Below are positions 1-9,062 of a stretch of DNA of 64,000 nucleotides, piece after piece. Each line of letters starts with the position of its first letter. Position 1 is the first letter of the stretch. The notes under the pieces were generated by a model. It did not search any database. It was not told where the DNA came from and was given only the letters and a program-made list of their open reading frames with translations. The DNA comes from Pseudoxanthomonas winnipegensis (GTDB lineage: Bacteria; Pseudomonadota; Gammaproteobacteria; Xanthomonadales; Xanthomonadaceae), in contig NZ_SHMH01000011.1 in NCBI RefSeq assembly GCF_004283755.1, forward strand, positions 30,243 through 94,242, given 5' to 3'. The translations under genes and the position numbers were made by a program.

Positions 1-2
1 TG

Positions 3-62
3 TGGCTGACGCGGCCCGGCGCACGCGCCGTGCAGTACCCCTACGCGTTGGCAGGCGCATGA
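3..62 (+). CDS. C-terminal end of an upstream gene (partial)
   Basis: A reading frame open from the window edge ends at a TGA that overlaps the ATG of the next gene in an ATGA arrangement. Only 19 codons are visible, ending in QYPYALAGA, and I do not recognise the family. The 4-bp overlap suggests translational coupling with the DUF1295 gene. It could be chance, because so little is visible. Confidence 0.4.
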   Translation, partial: WLTRPGARAVQYPYALAGA

Positions 63-841
63 ACGGCTGGTTGATCCTGCATGTGCTGCTGGTGGCGGCG
101 GTGGTCATGCTGCTGGCCTGGCTGTGGCAGCGCCGCACGCGCAACGCCGGCGTGGTCGACGTGGTCTGGGCCGCGGGCATGGCGGGCAGCGCGGTGTACT
201 ACGCCCTTGCGGCGAACGGTGCGGCCTTGCCGCGCGCGCTGGTCGCGCTGCTGGGCGGGGCCTGGGGACTGCGTCTGGCCTGGCATCTGGGCCGGCGCGT
301 GTTCGGCGATGCGCATGAGGACGGCCGCTATGCGTATCTGCGCCAGCACTGGCACGACCACCAGGGCAAGTTCCTGCTGTTCTTCCTGGCCCAGGCGCTG
401 ATGATCGTGCTGCTGTCGCTGCCGTTCTGGATCGTGGCGCACAACCCCGGCGCCGCGTTCTCGGCCTGGACCGCGGCCGGGATCGCGGTGTGGCTGGTGG
501 CGTTGGCCGGCGAAAGCCTGGCCGATCGCCAGCTGGCCGCGTGGAGGCGCGATCCCGCGCACAAGGGCCGCACCTGCGACGCCGGCCTGTGGGCCTGGTC
601 GCGCCATCCCAATTACTTCTTCGAGTGGGTGCACTGGTTCGCCTACGTGCTGCTGGCGATCGGGCTGCCGTGGGGCTGGGTGCTGGCCGCCTTCAGCGGC
701 CCGGTGCTGATGCTGGCCTTTCTCTATCGGCTCACCGGCATTCCCTTCACCGAGGCCCAGTCGCTGCGCAGTCGCGGCGAGGACTATGCGCGCTATCAGC
801 GCCGGGTCAGCGCCTTCTTCCCGCGTCCGCCTAAGGCTTAG
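59..841 (+). CDS. DUF1295-family membrane protein
   Basis: A 260-residue multi-spanning membrane protein of the DUF1295 family, related to the steroid 5-alpha-reductase/ICMT fold. The N-terminus has a hydrophobic helix (LILHVLLVAAVVMLLAWLW). Several further membrane segments follow, and the C-terminal half has the family signature SRHPNYFFEW and a Y-x-x-Y-Q-R-R-V tail. The ATG at 59 is chosen because the upstream in-frame extension is charged and non-membrane and because the preceding frame ends across this ATG. DUF1295 genes often cluster with CFA-type methyltransferases, as here, which suggests a role in membrane lipid modification. The actual reaction is unknown. Confidence 0.85.
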   Translation: MNGWLILHVLLVAAVVMLLAWLWQRRTRNAGVVDVVWAAGMAGSAVYYALAANGAALPRALVALLGGAWGLRLAWHLGRRVFGDAHEDGRYAYLRQHWHDHQGKFLLFFLAQALMIVLLSLPFWIVAHNPGAAFSAWTAAGIAVWLVALAGESLADRQLAAWRRDPAHKGRTCDAGLWAWSRHPNYFFEWVHWFAYVLLAIGLPWGWVLAAFSGPVLMLAFLYRLTGIPFTEAQSLRSRGEDYARYQRRVSAFFPRPPKA

Positions 842-882
842 GCGTCATGGACTTCGGGATGAGTGCTGCCAACCACACCACG

Positions 883-963
883 TCGTTCCCGCAAAAGCGG
901 GAACCCATGGACCTTGCTTGCCCGCCAGAAAGTCCCTGGATTCCCGCGTGCGCGGGAATGACG
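883..963. repeat. Paired REP-type palindromes
   Basis: Two small inverted repeats face each other: ttcccgc-aaaa-gcgggaa at 886-903, followed by cccatgg, and attcccgc-gtgc-gcgggaat at 940-959, preceded by ccctgg. The same family recurs at 7778-7982, at 8183-8213 and inside lhr at 16401-16428. The pair fills the 253-bp gap before the methyltransferase gene, where I see no gene. Confidence 0.8.
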
Positions 964-1094
964 GTAGCTGGGTTTGTTCGCGGCTGGAAAGGTCACTCCG
1001 CTTGGAGAAGGCGACCAACGCAGACCAGCGCTGCCTAGCGCCTCGCATTCGCTACAGATCCCATCACACGCATTAAATCCCCCTGGAGTTGCCG

Positions 1095-2174
1095 ATGTCC
1101 GCCGCCCGCCCCCTGCCCGAACACGATGCCTCGCGCGAGAGCCTCGCCACGCGCCTGGCCGAATCCGGCCGCCTGCCCGATCCGCTGCTGCGCCTGGGCA
1201 TCCGCCGCCAGTGCGCGCAGCGCCTGAAGGAAGAACGCCGCGGCGGCCCCGAAGCCGTGCGCCAGCGCCAACAGGCGCTGCTCGACGCGCTGCGCCTGGA
1301 CGCCATCGCGGTGGAGACCCAGGCCGCCAACCGTCAGCACTACGAGCTCCCGCCGGAGTTCTTCCGCCTGTGCCTGGGCAAGCACCTGAAGTACAGCAGC
1401 TGCCTGTGGGACGAGCACACCACCGAGCTGACCCAGGCCGAGGAGAAGATGCTGCGCCTGTATGGCGAGCGCGCCGACCTGGCCAACGCCAGCCGCATCC
1501 TGGAGCTCGGCTGCGGCTGGGGGTCGCTGACGCTGTGGATGGCCGAGCGCTATCCCAGGACCATGATCACCGCGGTGTCCAACTCGCGCCCGCAGAAGGA
1601 GTTCATCGAGGCGCGCTGCCGCGAGCGGGCGATCTTCAACGTCGAGGTCATCACCTGCGACGTCAACACGCTGCAGCTGCCGCAGGGCATGTTCGACCGC
1701 GTGGTGTCGATCGAGATGTTCGAGCACATGCGCAACTACCAGACGCTGATGGGGCGCGTGGCCGGCTGGCTCAAGCCGGGCGGCAAGCTGTTCGTGCACA
1801 TCTTCTGCCATCGCGAGCTGGCCTACCTGTTCCAGACCGAGGGCGAGGACAACTGGATGGGCCGGCACTTCTTCACCGGCGGGCTGATGCCAGCGGCCGA
1901 CACGCTGCTGCAGTTCCAGGAGGCGCTGACCCTGGAGGAGCGCTGGCTGCTGCCCGGCACCCACTACGAGAAGACCGCCAACGCCTGGCTGGCCAACCAG
2001 GACGCGCACCGCGACCAGATCATGGGCCTGATGCGCCAGACCTACGGCGTGGCCGAGGCGGCCCGCTGGTACCAGCGCTGGCGCATGTTCTGGATGGCCT
2101 GCGCCGAGCTGTTCGGCTACGCCGGCGGCAGCGAGTGGATGGTCGGCCACTACCGCTTCCGCAAGCCCGCCTGA
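1095..2174 (+). CDS. CFA-synthase-like SAM-dependent methyltransferase
   Basis: A 359-residue class I methyltransferase of the cyclopropane-fatty-acyl-phospholipid synthase superfamily (COG2230-like). The region before the Rossmann fold has the family motif RQHYELPPEFF, and ELGCGWGSL is the SAM-binding motif I. The sequence resembles the coclaurine-N-methyltransferase-like bacterial branch more than classical CfaA, so the acceptor may not be a phospholipid. The start is the ATG at 1095, with GGAG six bases upstream; an in-frame TTG at 1089 sits on top of that ribosome-binding site. It follows the DUF1295 gene on the same strand after a repeat-filled gap. The substrate is not determined. Confidence 0.85.
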   Translation: MSAARPLPEHDASRESLATRLAESGRLPDPLLRLGIRRQCAQRLKEERRGGPEAVRQRQQALLDALRLDAIAVETQAANRQHYELPPEFFRLCLGKHLKYSSCLWDEHTTELTQAEEKMLRLYGERADLANASRILELGCGWGSLTLWMAERYPRTMITAVSNSRPQKEFIEARCRERAIFNVEVITCDVNTLQLPQGMFDRVVSIEMFEHMRNYQTLMGRVAGWLKPGGKLFVHIFCHRELAYLFQTEGEDNWMGRHFFTGGLMPAADTLLQFQEALTLEERWLLPGTHYEKTANAWLANQDAHRDQIMGLMRQTYGVAEAARWYQRWRMFWMACAELFGYAGGSEWMVGHYRFRKPA

Positions 2175-2227
2175 CGCGATCGCCTCGCCCTTCCCCTTAG
2201 CGCGACCAGCGCAAGCGACCTGCCCCT

Positions 2228-2270
2228 CCCCTTTCCGCGAAGCGCAAGGGGGAGGCCGGGAGGGGGTGCT
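2228..2270. repeat. Imperfect C-rich/G-rich palindrome
   Basis: Between two convergent genes, a cccctcccctttc arm faces a caagggggaggc arm across gcgaagcg, followed by gggaggggg. It may act as a bidirectional 3' hairpin, or be one more dispersed intergenic repeat. There is no T-run, so I do not call it a terminator. Confidence 0.35.
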
Positions 2271-2307
2271 CTTCGCGAAGACCCCTCAGCCGCAGCTCAA
2301 CGCTCCC

Positions 2308-3747
2308 TCAAGCGACAGGTAACTCCACCGTCGCCACCGCCCCACCCTCTTCACCGTTGCACAGCGCAACCCGCCCCCCGTGCAGCCGCACCACCTCGCG
2401 CACGAACGGCAGCCCCAGCCCGGTGCCGCGGCGCCCGCTGGCCGGCGCGGGCAGCGAATAGAACCGCTCGAACACCCGCGCCAGCGCGTAGTCCGGCACG
2501 CCCGGCCCGGCATCGCGCACGCGCAGCACCACCGTGCCCTCGGCGGAACCTGCCGACAAGATGATGCGCCCACCCCGCGGCGAGAACGCCAGCGCGTTGT
2601 CCAGCAGATTGGCCAGCGCCTGGCGCAGCAGGAAGGCATCGCCCTGCACCACCAGCCCCGCCTCGGCCTGCACCTCCAGCGCCACTTCCGCAGCCTGCAG
2701 GCGCGGCGCCATGGCCGCGGCCACCTGCGCCAACAGCTCGGCGACCGCCACCGGCGCCCGCGTCTGCAGCCAGCCATGCTGTTCGACCTCGGCCAGCGCC
2801 AGCAGCTTGTCGATGGTCTCGGTCAGGCGCTGCTGCTGGTCCAGGATGTTGCGCGCGAAGCGCTGGCGCTCGGCCTCCGGCAGCGGCTCCTGCAGCAGCT
2901 CGGCCGCGCCACGGATGCCGGCCAGCGGGCTCTTCATCTCGTGGGTCAGCGACTGCACGTACTGCTCGACGTAGTCCTTGCCCTCCAGCTTGCGGCGCAT
3001 TGTTTCCAGCGCCTGGCCCAGGTCGCCGATCTCGTCGCGCCGCGGCTTGGGCGGGGGCACCGGCAGGCCGGCGCTGACCGCCTGCGCATAGCGGTTGAGC
3101 CGGCCGATGCCGCGCGCCAGCCACCAGGTCATCAGCACGCCGATCAGCACCGACAGCCCCACCAGCCAGCCGCCGCGGCGCAGGATGCTGCGCTGGCTGG
3201 CGGCGATGAACGGCTCGAAGGTGCGGTTGGGCTGGGACAGCGTGAGCACGCCGATCAGCCGCCGCGGCGCATCGCCCGGCGCATAGATCGGCGCGGCGAC
3301 GTGCATCACCGTATTCACTTGATCGCCCGGCGTCTCGGGGCTGGAGCGCGCGCCGTACTGGCCGCGCAGCGTGCGGTAGACATCGTTCCAGCGCGAGTTG
3401 TCGCGGCCCAGGTCCTGTCCACGCGAGTCGAACACCACCACCCCGCGCGCATCGGTGATGCTGACCCGGTAGTCGATGCGCTTTTTCGGGATCTGCCAGA
3501 TGTGCGCATCGACCTCGCGCTGGAAGGCGGTGTCCATCTCGCGCGCGAACCGCCCCGTGCCGATGCGCCCGGCGGCCAGGTCGTCGGCGGCCATCACCGC
3601 CAGCACGTTGGCCGTGTCCACCAGCGTGGACTCCATCGCCTGGCGCACGCCCGGCTTGACCTCGGCCACGAACACGCGCATGACGAAGAACGCCGCAAGG
3701 CCAGTGATCAGGAAGAAGCCGAGGAACAGCCGCAGGCCCAGCTTCAT
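2308..3747 (-). CDS. creC: Sensor histidine kinase CreC
   Basis: A 479-residue inner-membrane histidine kinase. Residues 1-28 form a membrane helix. The periplasmic sensor contains VSITDARGVVVFDSRGQDLG, and a second helix lies near 190-212. HAMP follows, then the H-box SLTHEMKSPLAGI (His near residue 268), the N-box NLLDNALAFS and the G-box GTGLGLPFV. Length and motifs fit CreC, partner of CreB in carbon-source and beta-lactam responses. It lies 3 bp downstream of creB, so the two form one operon. The usual target creD is not in view. The paralogue assignment rests on the sensor region and on gene order. Confidence 0.9.
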   Translation of the reverse strand: MKLGLRLFLGFFLITGLAAFFVMRVFVAEVKPGVRQAMESTLVDTANVLAVMAADDLAAGRIGTGRFAREMDTAFQREVDAHIWQIPKKRIDYRVSITDARGVVVFDSRGQDLGRDNSRWNDVYRTLRGQYGARSSPETPGDQVNTVMHVAAPIYAPGDAPRRLIGVLTLSQPNRTFEPFIAASQRSILRRGGWLVGLSVLIGVLMTWWLARGIGRLNRYAQAVSAGLPVPPPKPRRDEIGDLGQALETMRRKLEGKDYVEQYVQSLTHEMKSPLAGIRGAAELLQEPLPEAERQRFARNILDQQQRLTETIDKLLALAEVEQHGWLQTRAPVAVAELLAQVAAAMAPRLQAAEVALEVQAEAGLVVQGDAFLLRQALANLLDNALAFSPRGGRIILSAGSAEGTVVLRVRDAGPGVPDYALARVFERFYSLPAPASGRRGTGLGLPFVREVVRLHGGRVALCNGEEGGAVATVELPVA

Positions 3748-3750
3748 CGG

Positions 3751-4422
3751 CTACAGCTCCAGCGAATAGCCCAGCCCGCGATGCGTGCGCACCGGATCGG
3801 GCTGCGCGCCGGCCGCGCGCAGCTTGGCGCGCAGGGTCTTGATATGCGTGTCCACGGTGCGATCGGCGCTGTCGGCATCGCGGTCCCAGCCGCGGTCCAT
3901 CAGTTGGGCGCGGCTGAGGATCGCGCCAGAACGCTGCAGCAGCGCGGCCAGCAGCGCGTATTCGTAGCGGGTCAGGTCCAGCGGCTGGTCGCGGAAGCGG
4001 ATGCGATGGCCTTCGTCGTCGATGCTGAACGCCCCTTGCGCGCGCTCGGCCGGCGCCGCGCTGGCCGGCCGGCGCAGGCGGGCGCGCACGCGCGCGACCA
4101 GCTCGCGCGGGGAGAACGGCTTGGCCACGTAGTCGTCCGCGCCCAGCTCCAGGCCCAGCACGCGGTCGATCTCGTCGTTGCGCGCGGTCAGGAACAGCAC
4201 CGGCACCTGGCTGAAGGCGCGCAGCTGCCGGCACACCTCGAAGCCGCTGCCGTCGGGCAGGCCCACGTCCAGCACCACCACGTCGATGCCGCCGCCGCGC
4301 ACGCGCGGCGCCACCTCGCGCGCCAGCGCCACGTGCTCGGCCTGCAGGCCTTCGCTGCGCAGCGCATAGAGCACCGCGTCGGCGATGGCGGGCTCGTCTT
4401 CCACGACCAGGACCTTGGGCAT
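3751..4422 (-). CDS. creB: Response regulator CreB (OmpR family)
   Basis: A 223-residue response regulator. The receiver has acidic residues in VVEDEPAIAD, the phospho-acceptor Asp52 in LDVGLPDGSG, a conserved Thr in FLTARND and Lys in AKPFSP. The C-terminal winged helix ends RAKLRAAG...VRTHRGLGYSLEL, typical of the OmpR class. The start is the ATG opening MPKVLVVEDE; a longer frame starting 4 codons earlier is possible. It is the first gene of creBC, and its 5' end lies only 47 bp from the divergent rlmJ, so the two promoters must share that space. Confidence 0.92.
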   Translation of the reverse strand: MPKVLVVEDEPAIADAVLYALRSEGLQAEHVALAREVAPRVRGGGIDVVVLDVGLPDGSGFEVCRQLRAFSQVPVLFLTARNDEIDRVLGLELGADDYVAKPFSPRELVARVRARLRRPASAAPAERAQGAFSIDDEGHRIRFRDQPLDLTRYEYALLAALLQRSGAILSRAQLMDRGWDRDADSADRTVDTHIKTLRAKLRAAGAQPDPVRTHRGLGYSLEL

Positions 4423-4469
4423 GCCGCGCAGCATAGCCGCGCCCTGCCGCGCGCTCTATCCTTGCGCGC

Positions 4470-5327
4470 ATGAACTATCGACACGCCTTCCACGCCGGCA
4501 ACCATGCCGACGTGCTCAAGCACATGGTGCTGGTCAACCTGCTGGAGGCGCTGAACCGCAAGGACAGCCCCTACTTCGTGCTCGACACCCACGCCGGACG
4601 CGGCCACTACCTGTTGGCCTCGCCGGAGGCGCGCAAGACCTCCGAGGCCGAGCACGGGGTGTTCAAGCTGTTCGGCCAGCCGCAGCTGCACCCCAGCATC
4701 GAGGCCTATCTGCGCGCGGTCCAGGCGCACAACCCGGTCGGCGCGCTGGTGGCCTACCCCGGCTCGCCGCTGCTGGTGGCCCAGCACCTGCGCGAGGGCG
4801 ACCGCCTGGCCGCCTGCGAACTGCAGCCCGAGGAGGCCCAGGCCCTGCGCGAGCTGTTCCACCGCGACGCGCGCGTGGCGGTGCATGCGCGCGACGGCTA
4901 CGGCGCGATCAAGGCCCTGCTGCCGCCGCGCATCGGCCAGGTCAAGTACGGCCGCGGCCTGGTGCTGATCGACCCTCCCTACGAAGCGCAGGACGCCGAG
5001 TACCCGCAGATCATCGCCGCCGTGCGCGAGGGCCTGACCCGCTGGCCCGGCGCCAGCTTCGCGGTCTGGTACCCGATCAAGCAGCGGCGCACGCTACAGC
5101 CCTTCCTGCGCAAGGCCGCGGCGCTGCCGGCGCGTTCGGTCTGGCTGGCCGAGCTGCAGGTGCGCGCCGACGATTCGCCGCTGCGCCTGGCCGGCAGCGG
5201 CATGCTGATGATCAACGCCCCCTGGCAGTTCGAGCAGGCCATCGCCCAGGGCCTGCCGCAGCTGCAGCAGGCCCTGGGCGAAGCCGGCGCGACCACCCGG
5301 CTGGAATGGCTGCGACAGCCGGACTGA
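4470..5327 (+). CDS. rlmJ: 23S rRNA (adenine2030-N6)-methyltransferase RlmJ
   Basis: A 285-residue full-length RlmJ (formerly YhiR), which methylates A2030 of 23S rRNA. It begins MNYRHAFHAGNHADVLKH, the characteristic family start. It has DTHAGRGHY as the SAM-binding motif and the catalytic DPPY at residues 168-171. The AVWYPIK segment is also typical of the family. It is divergent from creB and converges tail-to-tail with the TonB receptor gene, with 3 bp between stops. Confidence 0.95.
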   Translation: MNYRHAFHAGNHADVLKHMVLVNLLEALNRKDSPYFVLDTHAGRGHYLLASPEARKTSEAEHGVFKLFGQPQLHPSIEAYLRAVQAHNPVGALVAYPGSPLLVAQHLREGDRLAACELQPEEAQALRELFHRDARVAVHARDGYGAIKALLPPRIGQVKYGRGLVLIDPPYEAQDAEYPQIIAAVREGLTRWPGASFAVWYPIKQRRTLQPFLRKAAALPARSVWLAELQVRADDSPLRLAGSGMLMINAPWQFEQAIAQGLPQLQQALGEAGATTRLEWLRQPD

Positions 5328-5330
5328 AGC

Positions 5331-7622
5331 CTAGAACTTCTTGCGCAGGGTCACGAACACCTGCCGCGGCGCGCCGGCCTGCATGGTGTTGTTGAGCGAG
5401 GCGGCGGTGTTGAAGAACTGCCCCGAGCCCAGCGCGGCGATGTAGCGCTTGTCCAGCAGGTTGGTGGCATTGAGCTGGATCTCGCTGTTGTCCCAGATCC
5501 CGCCTGCGAGGCGGTAGCCCAGCGTCGCATCGACCAGGGTGTAGCCCGGCGTGGTGACATCGCCGGTGTAGGTCACGTTGCGCTTGGAGGTGTAGGCGCC
5601 GGACAGGTTGCCGAACAGCGTGCCGTCGTCGTAGTTGAGCTCCAGCTTGGCCAGCTGCTCCGGCGTATCGACCGGCCGCACGCCGCGCGTGGGCACCGTG
5701 GTGGTGCCGTTGACGGTGTCGTCGTCGTACTGGCTGTCGTTGTAGGAATAGGAGCCGATCAGCGACAGCGCCGGGTCGATGCGCCAGGTCAGGCCGGCCT
5801 CCACGCCCTGGCTGGTCACGCTGCCCACGTTCTGCAACACGCTGGGATTGCCCAGGATGTTGGCCGAGCTGAAGGCCGCCAGCAGGCGGTTCTCGAACTT
5901 GACGTGGTACAGCGTCAGCGAGCCGCGCAGCGCATCGGCATCGAAGCGCCAGCCGCCTTCCACCGTGCGCGAGGTCTCCGGCTTGAGCGTGCCGCGGATC
6001 GCCTCGAACCCGGCCTGGGTGGTGCCGAACGGCCCGCGGAACGAGCTCTGGAAGGCGCGCATGTTCTCGGCATAGTTGGCGAAGAACTCGCTGCCGCCCA
6101 CGCGCCAGGCAGCACCCACCTGCGGCTGGAACCAGTCCTTGGCCTCGATATGGCCGTTGATGAACGGCGTGCCGGCGCGGGTGACGATGCCGTTGCGCAC
6201 CTTGGCGCCCTTGAAGCCGGCGTCGATGGTCAGCCGATCGTTGACCGACCAGCGATCGCTCAGCGAGACCTGGTTGGTGATGGTGGTGAGGTCGGTGAGG
6301 AAGTCGCTGCGGAACGGATTGGACAGGAAGTCGGTCACGTCCGGGCGGTGGCTCAGACTGGCCGCGTAGTAGTTGCGATCGGTCGAACCGCGGTTGTCCT
6401 CGTACCAGTAGGTCGCCTGCAGGCTGTGCGCGCCCAGCGTGGCGGTGGCCTCCAGCAGCGCGCCATCGCGGTCCACGCCGTATTCGGTGGTGCGCACCGA
6501 CAGCGGGAAGCCGTCGGGGCTGAACACCGCCGGCGTATAGATGCCGCCCGAGCCCTTGTCGGTGTGGCGGTAGTAGGTGCCCTTCAGGCTGAGCCAGTCG
6601 CCCACCGGCACTTCCAGCGTGCTAGCGCCCAGCCAGTCGCGGCGGATGCCGCCGCTGTCGTAGTAGGTGTCGTTGACGGTCTTGTACGGCGCCGGGAACT
6701 GCGTGCCGGCCGACGGGAACGGCAGCGGCTTGCGCGCCGCGGCGGCCTTGCGATTGGCATCGACCTGCGAGAGCAGGATCGCCGTGGCGTAATCCGGCGC
6801 CAGGAAGTCCAGGTCGTAGCCGATGGTGCGCAGCGTGGCCGGCGAGAGGTCGGCGTAGTTGCGCTCGCGGTGCAGCGAATAGTTGACCCAGGTGGTCAGC
6901 GTGGCGCGGCCGATCTCCTGCTCCCACTTGGTGTTGAGCTTGCGGTCGGGCTGGGTGCCGCTGCCCTTCCACTTGTCCGCGTCGTGGTAGACGCCGGAGA
7001 TGGACAGGCGGGTGCCGGTGGACAGCTGGCCGGTCTCGGCGCGGGCGAAGACGTGCGTGGTCGCATCGCTGCCGTACGTCGCGGCCACCTCGCCGCCGGC
7101 CTTGTCCTCCAGCGGCCGCGAATAGAACTGCAGGCTGCCGCCCAGGTTGCTGGTCGAGGCCACGCCCAGCCCGCCCGCGCCCTGGGCGAACACCACCCGG
7201 TCGATGTTCTCGGCGGCGATGGCGCGGCTGATGTGCAGGCCGTTCCAGGTGTTGTAGAACATGTCGCCCAGCGGCACGCCGTCCAGCGTATAGCCCATCT
7301 GGCTCTGGTTGAAGCCGCGCACCGACAGGCGCGTGCCCAGCTCGTAGGTGCCGAACGGATCGGAGGACTGCAGCGCCACGCCCGGCAGCCGGGCGATGGC
7401 CTTCAGCGGCGAGCTGCCGGGCGCCAGCAGGTCGATGGCCTGGGCCGAGACGGTCTGCTCGGCGCGCACGGCGCCATCGCCGTACACCACGATCTGCGAC
7501 AGCTCGGCGGGCTTGGAAGGATCGGTGGCAGCGGCGCCGTCGGTGGTCTGGGCGTGCAGCGGCGCGGCCAGCACGGTCAGGACCACCGGCAGCCGCGAGG
7601 CGAGCGCGAGGCGTGATGTCAT
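5331..7622 (-). CDS. TonB-dependent outer-membrane receptor
   Basis: A 763-residue receptor with a signal peptide (MTSRLALASRLPVVLTVLAAPLHAQ). The plug domain has a TonB-box-like stretch (SQIVVYGDG), then GVALQSSDPFGTYE, LSVRGFNQSQMGYTLDGVPLGD and GGLGVASTSNLGG. A 22-strand-type barrel ends in ...VFVTLRKKF with a terminal Phe, as expected for BAM recognition. It imports a siderophore or other large substrate using TonB energy; the substrate cannot be read from sequence. I chose the ATG before the signal peptide, because the longer open frame upstream only translates REP repeats. No transporter or regulator gene is adjacent. Confidence 0.9.
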   Translation of the reverse strand: MTSRLALASRLPVVLTVLAAPLHAQTTDGAAATDPSKPAELSQIVVYGDGAVRAEQTVSAQAIDLLAPGSSPLKAIARLPGVALQSSDPFGTYELGTRLSVRGFNQSQMGYTLDGVPLGDMFYNTWNGLHISRAIAAENIDRVVFAQGAGGLGVASTSNLGGSLQFYSRPLEDKAGGEVAATYGSDATTHVFARAETGQLSTGTRLSISGVYHDADKWKGSGTQPDRKLNTKWEQEIGRATLTTWVNYSLHRERNYADLSPATLRTIGYDLDFLAPDYATAILLSQVDANRKAAAARKPLPFPSAGTQFPAPYKTVNDTYYDSGGIRRDWLGASTLEVPVGDWLSLKGTYYRHTDKGSGGIYTPAVFSPDGFPLSVRTTEYGVDRDGALLEATATLGAHSLQATYWYEDNRGSTDRNYYAASLSHRPDVTDFLSNPFRSDFLTDLTTITNQVSLSDRWSVNDRLTIDAGFKGAKVRNGIVTRAGTPFINGHIEAKDWFQPQVGAAWRVGGSEFFANYAENMRAFQSSFRGPFGTTQAGFEAIRGTLKPETSRTVEGGWRFDADALRGSLTLYHVKFENRLLAAFSSANILGNPSVLQNVGSVTSQGVEAGLTWRIDPALSLIGSYSYNDSQYDDDTVNGTTTVPTRGVRPVDTPEQLAKLELNYDDGTLFGNLSGAYTSKRNVTYTGDVTTPGYTLVDATLGYRLAGGIWDNSEIQLNATNLLDKRYIAALGSGQFFNTAASLNNTMQAGAPRQVFVTLRKKF

Positions 7623-7777
7623 GGGGAAATGAGGCAGATGCAAGGGCCAGCGACGATATCGGCGCTGCGCTGCAGCAATACGACGGGCAGATGACAGTCG
7701 GGTGTGGGTGCCATGTCGGTGCGGCAGGTTCAGCGGCGCGCGGATAGGCGAACCCGGTTGATGCGACGCTTGGACGT

Positions 7778-7982
7778 CCATGGATTCCCGCGTTCGCGGG
7801 AATGATGAGCAGAGGCCTCGGACCAAGCTGGGGGTCTGACGGCGACCGGCAAGCCAGGCGTCCGACAGCGCTCGTCCGAGACCTTTGATCCCAACCTTCG
7901 TCATTCCCGCGAACGCGGGAATCCAGGGACTTTCACGCGGCAAAGCGCAAGACGCTGTATTCCCGCCTTCGCGGGAATGACG
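7778..7982. repeat. Cluster of three REP-type palindromes
   Basis: Three copies of the attcccgc-nnnn-gcgggaat hairpin lie at about 7780-7806, 7901-7922 and 7959-7980, with flanking tccatgg, ccaggga and gacgg blocks like those at 883-963. The stretch 7623-8397 between the TonB receptor and the GNAT gene holds these repeats and no supported gene; the open frames across it are repeat translations. Confidence 0.8.
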
Positions 7983-8182
7983 GCCGAGGTTTTCGCTGCC
8001 GTCGTTGTCGTGGCCACGGCAGATGACGGCAGTGGCGAAGCTGTGTCCATGCCGTGTCAGCGCCGGTCGCGTCGCGCAACGGTCATCAAGCTTGCCTGGC
8101 CACGCCCATCAAGCCTGAAAGCTCACCATGACCATCAAGCTCGGAAGCTCACCCCGGTCATCGAGCTTCGAACCCCACCCTC

Positions 8183-8213
8183 GTCGTTCCCGCGAACGCG
8201 GGAACCCATGGAC
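8183..8213. repeat. REP-type palindrome
   Basis: Single copy of the same repeat family: cgttcccgc-gaac-gcgggaacccatggac. It lies about 190 bp upstream of the GNAT gene, inside a falsely extended open frame. Confidence 0.75.
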
Positions 8214-8397
8214 GTTCGCGCGAACCGCCCAACGCCCTGGGTCTCACCGGCACCCGGGTTTCAGCCAGGCGACCACCCCGTGTCCAAGCCATGTCACCGA
8301 CACGCACAGCCCCCGCTTTCCATGTGCCCCACCCTGTCCGCTTCGTCATCACCCATGTCAATCCGGACTTCACCCGGCCCGTGCCAGCATCGCTTCC

Positions 8398-8979
8398 ATG
8401 AGCGGGCAAAAGCGACTGCCGCCGTGGCATGAGAACTTCCGGTTGCGTGACGGCCGCGAACTGCTGATCCGCCCCATCCGGCAAGAGGATGCGGCGCCGA
8501 TCCGTGGTGCATTCGAGCTGCTGGAACCGATCGAGATCCGCCAGCGCTTTCTCACGACCATGGCCGAACTTCCGGCGGACCAGGCCGCGCGCCTGTGCAG
8601 CCCGGACCCAAGAACCGAATTCGCCCTGGTGGCGGCCGAGCCCTTGCCTCCCGGCGAGGCCCTGGTCGGCGCCGTGGCCAGGGCCCGGGTGCTGCCCGAC
8701 GGCCAGCAGGCCGAGTACGCCGTGCTGGTCAGCCGCTTCATCGCCGGCCAGGGCGTGGGCCGTCACCTGATGCGCAGGCTGGTCAAATGGGCGCGCGGCC
8801 GCAATCTGCGGCAGCTGCTCGGCGATGTGCAGCACGACAACCAGCCCATGCTGCAGCTGGTGCGCTCGCTCGGCTTCCGCGTCCTGCCCGAGCGCCCGGC
8901 CCAGGGGCTGGTGCGCGTGGTGCTGGACCTGGACACCGCCGACGGGCGCCTGCCCGCCGAGACCACCAGCCCGGCCTGA
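8398..8979 (+). CDS. GNAT-family N-acetyltransferase
   Basis: A 193-residue single-domain acetyltransferase. It begins MSGQKRLPPWHENFRLRDGR and has LIRPIRQEDAAPIR at the fold's first strand, then AEYAVLVSRFIAGQGVGRHLM, where G-Q-G-V-G is the acetyl-CoA pyrophosphate loop, and a late NQPMLQLVRSLGFRVL strand. It resembles the GNAT domain found at the C-terminus of PatZ-type protein acetyltransferases, but stands alone. The ATG at 8398 is preferred because the 90 in-frame codons upstream translate a REP repeat. The substrate is unknown. Confidence 0.8.
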   Translation: MSGQKRLPPWHENFRLRDGRELLIRPIRQEDAAPIRGAFELLEPIEIRQRFLTTMAELPADQAARLCSPDPRTEFALVAAEPLPPGEALVGAVARARVLPDGQQAEYAVLVSRFIAGQGVGRHLMRRLVKWARGRNLRQLLGDVQHDNQPMLQLVRSLGFRVLPERPAQGLVRVVLDLDTADGRLPAETTSPA

Positions 8980-9062
8980 AGCGCCTCGCCCCGCCGAGCG
9001 CTCCGAGCGTACCGGCCGCCTCACGCGGCCGGGCTTGCCGGCCACGTTAAAATGGTGGGCTG

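Noticed and set aside
974..2200. Long open frames overlapping the CFA-like methyltransferase on both strands
   Set aside because: They are high-GC shadows: Arg/Ala/Pro-rich with no domain. The methyltransferase frame has clear motifs and a ribosome-binding site.
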